Positions 56,219-64,000 of a DNA stretch of 64,000 nucleotides are shown one piece after another (position 1 is the stretch's first letter; each line of letters opens with the position of its first letter). Location of the stretch: contig OY821517.1 of the NCBI GenBank assembly GCA_963682025.1, forward strand, positions 332,983,144 through 333,047,143, given 5' to 3'. Source of the DNA: Cordilura impudica. Lineage: Eukaryota > Arthropoda > Insecta > Diptera > Scathophagidae. A program made the position numbers and the translations under genes. The notes under the pieces were generated by a model. That model saw only the letters and a program-made list of their open reading frames with translations. It ran no database searches and was not told the DNA's origin.

Positions 56219-56939
56219 TTATTTTTAATATTATTATTATTATATATTAATTTAATTATTATTAAAAATAAATAAAAAATAATAATTTTTCAACATTTCT
56301 ATAGAAAAAAAGCGATTTTTTTCATGAGGTTAACATATTCTGGGTATTACAGTATCGAGGGTATAAAATTTTAGTTAGGTATGTTATATATCTTCGGAAA
56401 GTTTAGTTTGTCTAGTTTCTCAGTATAAGTTTTATTTGTAAGGTTTTAGACATAAATAGGAAAAAATTCAAAATAGTGCATTTGTGAAAAATTGAAAAAC
56501 CGTTGTCTTGAGTTACAAACCATTTATTTTGATAGATATCCCACTCCCATCCCACTGAGCGACCAAAAAGCTCTTAAAGGAAAAATCCTAAGCTTTCTTA
56601 TGAAAAAAAAAAAAAAAAAAAAAATGCCCTTTTTGAAAATAAACGCAAAAAATGCTTTAATTTAGCAAAAAAGAAAAAGTCTATAAATTTTTTTTTTTTA
56701 AGTATTTTTTTCTAAACTCTTTGGGAGAAAATTTTCTAAGAACAATAGGTAATAAGTTACATGGATGAGAAAAAACACCTGTTTGGCCAAAATGTCAAAT
56801 TTTGATCCCCTCTAACTCAGAGAGATCTGGAGCGATCTTGTTGAAAAATTGTGTCTGAACTACTATCCAATAGGACTAACCTTGGTGCAAATTTCATCCC
56901 GATCGGATGTGTGCACTTGACATGAAATCCCCCATATAT

Positions 56940-58935
56940 ATAATTTTTTTTAAATATTTATTTTTATTAATTTTGTAAATTTTTTTCATCTCAAAATAAC
57001 TTCTCACCGCCAAATATTTTTCGCCTCCAAATTTATTTTGCCTTAAAAGTCTTTCCTCTATTTAAAATTTTTTTAATTGAAAATTTTTTGTAAAAATTGT
57101 ATTTTTCTATAAAAAAAAAAAAAAATAACCCAAAATGGATCCTCATATCTCTGGAAGCTCTGGAAGCTTCTTGAAACCATATCCAGAGAAGTCCTTCCTT
57201 TAAAAGTAACGAAAAAGTCATTCTCAATAAATTACTTCACTTTTTTGCTGGGTAGTTATAAAACTGGCTTTTATAAGAGCTTTAGGGTAATCAGTACATA
57301 TCGTTGGAGCAAAAGAATTGATACATAATGGAACCATCTTAAGTCATCGGTAATGTTAAGATTTCAGTGACAATATCAATTTTCCAAAAATTGAATGTCT
57401 ATTCGAATGTGGCTTTCGGGCTACTTGTAGAAAATTTTTTTATCTAAATGACTTAAAATAACATTCAGAGAAAATGACGAGACTATTTATTAAGTTTGTG
57501 ACCTATTAAATATATTTTTCGAGACTTCCACTAACATTTTGATTGATTACTGCAAGACTCCACATAATGCTGGCATTATCTGATATTATCAGTTCGCTAC
57601 ATTTAGGTCATGTTGTACTAAAAACCATTTCTTCCTGTTCATATAAGTATTCATTATCTCAGATAACTTCAACAGAGGTTATCTTATTTATTTTTTATTT
57701 ACTTTTTGATATAAAAAATATTAACAATTCACAACAGTGAATGCCGTGTTTTATTTAACCTTTAACTTTGTTGTTTTATTTTTTTATTTAAGAATAACTT
57801 CTTGTGCAACCTTAAATTTAAGTATACCAGATATTTTTTCGTGGCACGTATTACCTTCAATTTTTATATTCTTATATTACTGACTTTTTAATGCAGTTCT
57901 TGGTTTTTTCGTTATTTTTTTTTTTTATTTTCTTATTTATGGTAGGTTTTGCATTTCATTAAAAACAACAGAAAACTAAATTTTTAAAACACATACAAAT
58001 GTTTGATTTAATGCAAAAAAAAAAGAATGTCATATTTAATGACCCACATTTATTTATGCACCGAGTTCTTGAAGTCACAATTACTTGTTGTTTTTTTTCT
58101 TTTCTTTTAGCAAATTAAGCAAACTTTTGTTTATTATAATAAACTGGAGCAATATTTTAGAAATTGTCTCAAATAAATAATTGAAAATGATGAGACTAAG
58201 CAAAATAAATTTTAATTTAAGGGAAATTGAAAACTCCCTGCAATTTTTGACATAATCATTAATTAGCGTTACGGGCAATATATTAAGGGATAATATACTC
58301 TCCTTAGTGTGTTTTTCATTAAGACATTTTTCTTCTTTTCTTTCATAGAAAAATTAATGAATCCACAGAAAAAAACAAGAATTTATTTGAAATTCGGTCA
58401 TCAATAGAAAATTGTAATTCGGTTATAAGAATTTTAAGAATTTTAGTACATAAAAATTTGTAAATCCTATAGATTTTCTGTACCAACAACTTTAGAAATA
58501 TATTTCTTTTAAATCTACAGTGCATTCAATTGCATAATCAGTTCAATATACCAATCAATGACCTTACACAAATTAACAAAGTAATTCAATTGATGCAACT
58601 AAATACAAAAGCCAACAACACAGAAAAAATTCACCAAACGAATTATTTTAAACTTAAACAATTGATTTTTCGATTGTATCAACAGTAATCTTATAGCAAG
58701 TAACCATTTTCTATTGTAATAAAAAACTTGTTGGTCAGACAATATAATTGTAATTGCAATTAACTCAAAATTCGGTTATTAACTTCATCGGTTGGCAATA
58801 AATTTGGTAGCCACAACGAATGTGTTTTTTGTGAGTATAAAATGCTTCAGTCCTAAATATTGCAGATTAAAACAACTAAATTTTATATTAGAACAACATA
58901 TCTTAAGTAGAAAATCAAACATTAATATGATAAAA
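56940..58935. other. AT-rich sequence, no gene recognised
   Basis: Long T and A runs and short frames only. A segment at about 58740-58850 is shared with 21190-21350. Nothing here supports a gene. Confidence 0.45.
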
Positions 58936-59410
58936 ACAAGTATGAAATATACTATATAACATGCGCTTAGACAAGAGGTCTAAGGTTCAACTAACTGATT
59001 GGATAGAGAAAAGAAGCATAAATTAATTTTTTTTTTGCCTGCAGATAAGAAAAATTCCATATCGGATGCTATATTTGTAAGGGGAACTAGGTCGAAAAAT
59101 GGACCGATCCTGGCCAAATTTGAGTAAAGTCTGTGAAGAACGGCAAGTAGATTTATATGAGGGCTATGATAAAGAATTGTTCTACAGGGCTTATTTTTGG
59201 GTTACAAACAAATAAAATTTCACCGATATCTATATAATAATTTGGATCTTATGTTAATTTAAGTCTTATGGCAATTTAGGTCTGAACATGCACCGATTTT
59301 CATCAATTTTAAAGTGTTCGTCCTATGATACAAATTTCATTTAAATATAATCATAATTGTGACCTGGGTCCTAATTTATGTAGTCGTAAGCGAACGTATT
59401 TTTATTCTAA

Positions 59411-59784
59411 CTAGCAGATTCCAGCACTAGGAATTCAAGTGCAAATTCTAGGAAATTTTATTTTTGCATTTAATAAAGACCCTAAAGGTATGCTTCACAA
59501 TTTAACTCATTTTAAATGAAGAAAACAAACTCAACACATTAAGACAAACACATTAACAAATTTCATAAACACACACATAGCATTGTAGAATTTTATGTAT
59601 GTGCTAGTATCTACTTTAAGCGATCATAACTCAAAAAAAATGTTCCAGACGATGAAAATCTGTAAATCCGGGTAACAGCTAAAAAGAAATACCTCTCAAA
59701 TGATAAATTTTTTGTCAAAATCGGGGTAGAACTGTGAAACTTACATCGGTCACAAGAAATCGCCTTGCCAATTAATATTATAGA
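59411..59784 (-). mobile_element. Non-autonomous Helitron, subfamily 1 (copy g)
   Basis: On the minus strand it starts TCTATAATATTAATTGGC (59784) after A, has AAGGCGATTTCTTGTGACCGATG, and ends TTGCACTTGAATTCCTAGTGC, TGGAATCTG, CTAG and T (59411). Confidence 0.9.
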
Positions 59785-60585
59785 TGTGCTAATTTTTGTA
59801 TTTTTGCTATTTTCTTATAAAATAATGAATAATATATGTGACGAAATTTCTCATTATGAGATTCAATAACGAGTGATCATTCGAACACATCCTTGCGAAA
59901 TTTTATTCGTTAGCAAAATAGCAAGCAAAAAGAAGTTTTTCCGCGATAAAGTGAAAAAAGTGCGAAATTTATACAATTTCTTTGGAAAAAATATAAATTT
60001 TAGTAATTTTAGGTAAAAAAAAAAAAAAAACTTTATCCAAACGGAGATTCTTGACAGCTTTATAGAAAAACATACTGCTTTAGTCGAGAGTATTTTGTCG
60101 AATATATTACCAGGAAGAACAAGGTCTTACCAAAATGGGAAAGTCATATTTTTTCCTATGATTTCAGATTTTGATTCTATGCGGAATTTGAAGATGAGGG
60201 ATAAAAAAATTGAATCCATTTTATTAACATTTTTTCTTTTAGTTTTAGAACAAACATATCGCACCCTTATTCAAAAGTGACTGAACTCAAAATTTACATT
60301 TTTCGGGTTAATATGCTTAAACTATGCACAATACACTTGTTTATCTATAAAAAAAAAAAATATCAGTATGTTTTGTTGTTGTTAACTATTGCTAAAAAAC
60401 AGTTATGTCTTGCTTTATGTTATGTCTTTCTTTATAATTTAATTGTTTCAATTTTCGATTTCTGAAAAACTAAAATTTTGAGTTGAGTTACTTTTGAATA
60501 AATCGTTTTGCTTTGTCACGAGTAATGACATTTGAAATATTTACACTATCGAAATAAAATTCGATCACGATTGCGAAAACTAGGT
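59785..60585. other. AT-rich sequence, no gene recognised
   Basis: Short frames only. A weak pairing between GTGACGAAATTTC (59840) and sequences near 60515-60560 is too diverged to call. Confidence 0.35.
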
Positions 60586-60921
60586 CATGTAGTTTGAATA
60601 CAAGGTTTGCATGAATGCACAAGCAGACGGATCGCTAGATTGATTGACTCAGAAAGAGATTCAGAGTCGATCGGTACAATAAAATATGGGTGTAGGTTAA
60701 ATATTTTGCAGAGTGGTATAAGTAGGGCTCCCCATTACTCGAGCTTCGAGCTACTCGAACTGCTCGAAAAAATAATTTTTTAAATATATTTTTTTTTATT
60801 TTTAAATATGAACCTATGTATATATTTCTTTACACACCATGTTAAGCCGTTTTAAATTTTGCATGTGTTAAAGCATTTAAAAGAAGATAAGTATAAGTAT
60901 TTTGTATAACAAATATTTAAT

Positions 60922-61498
60922 ATTTGGGCAATTCCATAAAAATGTCAACTTTTATGAAAAAAAATATTTTTTCATTCATATGAAGTAAGTTTAGAAATAT
61001 ATTAAAACATGTTCCAAGTAACATAATGTAATTCGTTACAAGCATTCTAAATAATAAAATAATTATAAAATTTATTTGTTTACTCAATTTTCTTTTAATA
61101 CATGTTTAAAAACTTAAGTCATTCCGTCACGCCAAATGACAGTTAATAAATTCGATACTATTACAGGCCAGTTGCTCTAAATTATAAATTTATATTGCTT
61201 ATATATCATATGTACAATATGCATTAGTTTAAAATCTGACTTGCTTCTTAATTTACAAAAGTTCCCAGGTTTCAATACCAGGACAGAGTCGTGGTAGCAA
61301 AAATGTCATTCCGTCACACAATGAGAAATTACTCAAAAATAAAAGAATAAAATAGTGTAAAAATTGTTTCTGAGTTTTTTTTAAATCTCTTAATCATTAA
61401 CAATCATTTTCAAACTGAAGAATGAATTTTCAATTCAAAATAGCTTTATAGCTTTACAACTCAAAATGTCATTCCGTCACATATGGAATTGCCCATTT
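60922..61498. mobile_element. MITE with GGGCAATTCCATA ends and ATTT duplication
   Basis: The element (60926-61494, 569 bp) begins GGGCAATTCCATA and ends TATGGAATTGCCC. It is flanked on both sides by ATTT. Three copies of TCATTCCGTCAC (61119-61130, about 61303-61315, about 61469-61480) lie in its right half. It has no coding sequence. A 4-bp duplication would fit several superfamilies, so the class is open. Confidence 0.85.
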
Positions 61499-61585
61499 GT
61501 TATACTGAAAAACAACTATTCGAAAAAGATTCGAAATTTTACAAAAAGTGTAAAAAAAATATTTTAGAAAAACAAATTGCCTTTT

Positions 61586-62086
61586 CACTGTATGGACCGA
61601 AAAATGGACCGATCCTGATCGTGTGTGGTAAGGTTACTTATTTTTTGCCAAAATATATACTAACCAAATTTGAGAAAAATCTGCGCGATATTTTTGTTTT
61701 TTGATAGATTTAAGTGAAGATCGAGAATAGGGTCCTATAGGGTTTATTTTTGGACAAATGATAAACGGATGCAATAACCATACACACCCAATTTTACCGA
61801 TATTATGACAATTTAAGTCAATCTCATAGGGGTTATTTACTAGGGCTGAACATGAATCGATTTTCTCCAATTTCAATAGCGTTCATCCTATAGTCGATAG
61901 AAGTTTATATACAAAATTTCATCAAAATATATTAGTATGTGGAACCTGTAGTTTGGACGGACATCGCTAAATCGACTCAGAAAGTGGTTGTGAGAAAGTG
62001 ATTCTGAGTCGATCGGTCACATATTTTTGGTAGTTACAAACATCAGCACAAAGTCATTATACCCTAACCACATAGGGTATAAAAAA
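61586..62086 (+). repeat. 780-bp palindrome-headed repeat, copy 11, 5' truncated
   Basis: It starts inside the unit at GGACCGAAAAATGGACCGATCC and runs to CATTATACCCTAACCACATAGGGTAT. A duplication near 61975-62010 repeats GACTCAGAAAGTGGTTGTGAG-type sequence. Confidence 0.85.
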
Positions 62087-62099
62087 TAAAAATAAAATA

Positions 62100-62345
62100 A
62101 GTAAGAAAATTATAGTCGGTTTAGACCGACTATGCGATACCCTATACATATGTACCATGCGTTTAGAGACCGTATTCCTAAGGCCCAACTAATTGGATAT
62201 AGAAAATAATCATAGAGTAAATTTGAGTGGCATTGTTATCAATTTTTTTTGCGTTCGGATGTGAAAAAGTTCATATCGGATGCTATTTTATATGGGGACT
62301 AGGTTAAAAAGTGGATCGATCCTGACCATATTTGGCAAGGTTTGT
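62100..62345 (+). repeat. 780-bp palindrome-headed repeat, copy 12, 3' truncated
   Basis: It begins AAGTAAGAAAATTATAGTCGG with a near-perfect palindrome and ends abruptly at CCTGACCATATTTGGCAAGG, next to Tc1-like sequence. Confidence 0.85.
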
Positions 62346-62390
62346 AACTGTTTTCATAAATTCGCTTTTAAGTAAGAAGTTTACCAATGC

Positions 62391-64000
62391 GTTTCAAAGA
62401 ATTTTTTGCTGATCATTTTGTTAGTCGAGTGTAGAGGTTACTACAAAGGTTCGTCACATGATTTAAGAAGAGTCATCATAAAATTGTATACGGAAAAAAA
62501 GTCATTACGTGAAATTGAAAAAATTTTAGGAAAAACCCACTCCAGTGTTCAAACCATTATAAATTTTTATTTAAACAAGTAAGAAAATTATAGTCGGTCT
62601 AGACCGACTATACGATACCCTATACCATGCGTTTAGAGACCGTATCTCTCAGGCCCAACTAACTGGATATAGAAAATAAGCATAAACCGGATTTGAGTGG
62701 GATTTTTATTAATTTTTTTGGCTGCAGATATGAAAAAGTTCATATCGGATGCTATATCTATATGGGGACTAGGCCCAAAAATGGACCGATCCTGACCATG
62801 TTTGGTAAAGTCTCCTGTGAGAAGAATCAGTGCAATATTTTTGTTTTTTGATAGATTTAAGTGAAGATCGGGAAGCAGCTCTTATGGGTCCAATAGTGAT
62901 CATTTTTGGACTACTGATTAACGGATGTAATAAATACATACAAACCCAATTTGACTAAGATTTATATGACAATTTGGATCTTATGGCAATTTAACTCGAT
63001 TTCATAGGGGTCATTTGTATGGGGGCTACGTCTGAACATTGACCGATTCTCACCAACTTCAATAGCGTTTATCCTATGGCTGACAGAAAGCTTATGTGCC
63101 AAATTTCATCAAAATATTTTCATATTTGCGACCTGCAGTTTGATTACAAGCTTTACATGGACACACAGACGGACGGACGGACGGACGGACGGACGGACAT
63201 CACTAAATCGAATCAGATAGTGATTCTGATTCGATCGGTATAATAAAGGATGGGTCTAGGTCAAATATTTTTGGTAGTTACAAACAGCAGCACAAAGTCA
63301 TTATACCCAATCCACATAGTGGTATAGGGTATAAAAATGGAAATTTGAGGAAAAAACACGGTCAGGTCGTCCAAAAAAGGACTCAAAACGAGATGAACGC
63401 CATATTGTAAAAGTTGATCCAAAAAAATCGGCTCCTAAAATACGAGACATTTAGCACAAAGCTCTAACACGAGCCTGCACCCACAAACCATAAGAAATGT
63501 ACTCCATAGACTTGGTTAAAATAACCGATTTCCTTGCAGAAAGCCCTTAGCATCTAAAGTGAACAAAAAAAGAGGCTGGATTTTGCAAAGGAGCATTTGG
63601 ATAAGCCAGATTCTTTTTGGGACAATTTTTTATTTAGTGATGAGTCAAAATATAATATTTTTGGACCGGATGGTGCGAATAAAATATGGAGAAAACCTAA
63701 TGAGGAGATGCAGCTAAAAAATTTAATTCCAACTGTCAAGCACGATGGTGGTAACATTATGGTGTGGCAGCTTGTGCAGGAAAACTGGTTTTTATCGAAA
63801 ATACAATTGAGATAAACATTTATACCTGAACATTCTGCAGAACAATCTAAAACAATGTGCGTCGTAACTGGGGTTGGCAGAAAATACATTTCTCTTTCAG
63901 CAAGATAATGACCCCCAAGCATACGTCATACTTGGTCAAGGTATAGCTTCTAGCAATCACCAGATCTTCATCCCATAGAACATATCTGGAATTTGTCAGA
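62391..64000 (+). pseudogene. Tc1-like transposase, split by a repeat and cut by the window edge
   Basis: Before the insertion: CRGYYKGSSHDLRRVIIKLY, then TEKKSLREIEKILGKTHSSV and QTIINFYL, the first DNA-binding subdomain. After it (63340 on): GRPKKD-like text, IVKVDPKKSAPKIRDI, RNVLHRLG, then the 63597 frame FLFSDESKYNIFGPDG (first Asp) and HDGGNIMVWQLV. QQDNDPQAYV (second Asp) and SPDLHPIEHIWNLS with the catalytic Glu follow in shifted frames. In-frame stops occur before and after the insertion. The C-terminus lies beyond 64000. Confidence 0.85.
62576..63335 (+). repeat. 780-bp palindrome-headed repeat, copy 13, inside the Tc1-like gene
   Basis: It begins CAAGTAAGAAAAT and a perfect 24-bp palindrome (62589-62612), has a GGAC microsatellite of about eight units near 63168-63199, and ends GGTATAGGGTATAAAA. 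It separates the two parts of the Tc1-like transposase, so it is the younger insertion. Confidence 0.93.

Larger units (their letters stand above)
53652..56934 (+). mobile_element. GGGGCG-family DNA transposon carrying a transposase
   Basis: The right arm (56320-56934) ends in TGACATGAAATCCCCC. It matches the arms of the foldback element at 5.6-6.5 kb, including CTCTAACTCAGAGAG, CTTGTTGAAAAATTGTGTCT and CCAATAGGACTA. The left arm (53652-54080) is inverted relative to it (AACAGGTGTTTTTTCTCAT, CCCAAATAGTTTAGATAGC), but its outer 130 bp or so are missing after GGGG. Between the arms lies a broken transposase, and a later dispersed-repeat insertion sits at 55439-56218. This is the best candidate for the source family of the foldback element. 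Confidence 0.82.
58937..60725 (+). repeat. 780-bp palindrome-headed repeat, copy 10, split and degenerate
   Basis: Part one (58937-59356) has CAAGTATGAAATATACTATA, ACATGCGCTTAG, AACTGATTGGATAG and ends CATAATTGTGACCTG. Part two (about 60590-60725) resumes TAGTTTGAATACAAGGTTTGCATG, GACTCAGAAAGAGATTC and GAGTCGATCGGTACAAT. The 1.2 kb between holds a Helitron and AT-rich sequence. Confidence 0.72.

Noticed and set aside
60727..60770. Possible hAT-like terminus (TAGGGCTCCCC followed by CTCGAGC words)
   Set aside because: Only one end is visible; CTCGAG words near 6.54-6.59 kb are similar but not enough to define an element.
1..64000. CRISPR arrays, tRNA or rRNA genes
   Set aside because: No regularly spaced short repeats with unique spacers, no cloverleaf with the GGTTCRANYCC box, and no rRNA-like GC-rich conserved tracts were seen.

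Overview
This is a 64 kb stretch of AT-rich eukaryotic DNA made almost entirely of transposable elements and their debris. The mix points to an insect, most likely a higher (calyptrate-type) fly: mariner and Tc1 relatives, Transib, non-autonomous Helitrons, a Penelope-like element, jockey-like retrotransposon pieces, and a dispersed repeat carrying GGAC/GTCC microsatellites. The species assignment is inference. I found no convincing host exon, tRNA, rRNA or CRISPR array.

Region by region. 0-5 kb: a Tc1-like transposase C-terminus, then Transib-A, a near-complete element with CACAGTG ends and a CGACG target duplication. 5-8.4 kb: a truncated non-LTR tail with a 13-bp target duplication, then a foldback element with GGGGCG ends. 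8.5-14.2 kb: two Transib elements (B and C) separated only by one CGCCG target. 15.9-19.7 kb: a Helitron and a minisatellite-bearing block, invaded by a foldback MITE and a mariner. 19.7-25.4 kb: dispersed repeats, a retrotransposon RT end, a Penelope-like element split by a repeat, and a Tc1 element with clear inverted repeats. 26-31 kb: a large foldback element with 75-bp internal repeats and three Helitrons, two of them head to head. 32-38.4 kb: a Harbinger-like element with a tiny spliced ORF, RT and Tc1 remnants, and two mariners. 40-47 kb: Tc1 N-terminal fragments, a MITE, two Helitrons, a Merlin-like fragment, a mariner deletion derivative and another Helitron. 47-56.9 kb: dispersed repeats, a mariner remnant, a Helitron, and a larger relative of the GGGGCG foldback element that carries a broken transposase. 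57-64 kb: AT-rich sequence, nested repeats, a Helitron, a MITE with ATTT duplications, and a Tc1-like element split by a dispersed repeat and running off the window.

The Transib group is the most striking. Its transposase is the relative of vertebrate RAG1, and the right end of Transib-C has a CACAGTG heptamer, exactly 23 bp, then GCAAAAACC, which is the layout of a V(D)J 23-RSS. A second theme is nesting: at least fourteen copies of a roughly 780-bp repeat that starts with a perfect 24-bp palindrome. Two of them interrupt transposase or RT genes, a third sits inside the GGGGCG transposon, and others are themselves interrupted. Nearly all transposase genes are broken. The exceptions are a 303-codon Transib-B ORF lacking one catalytic region and the short spliced ORF in the Harbinger-like element.
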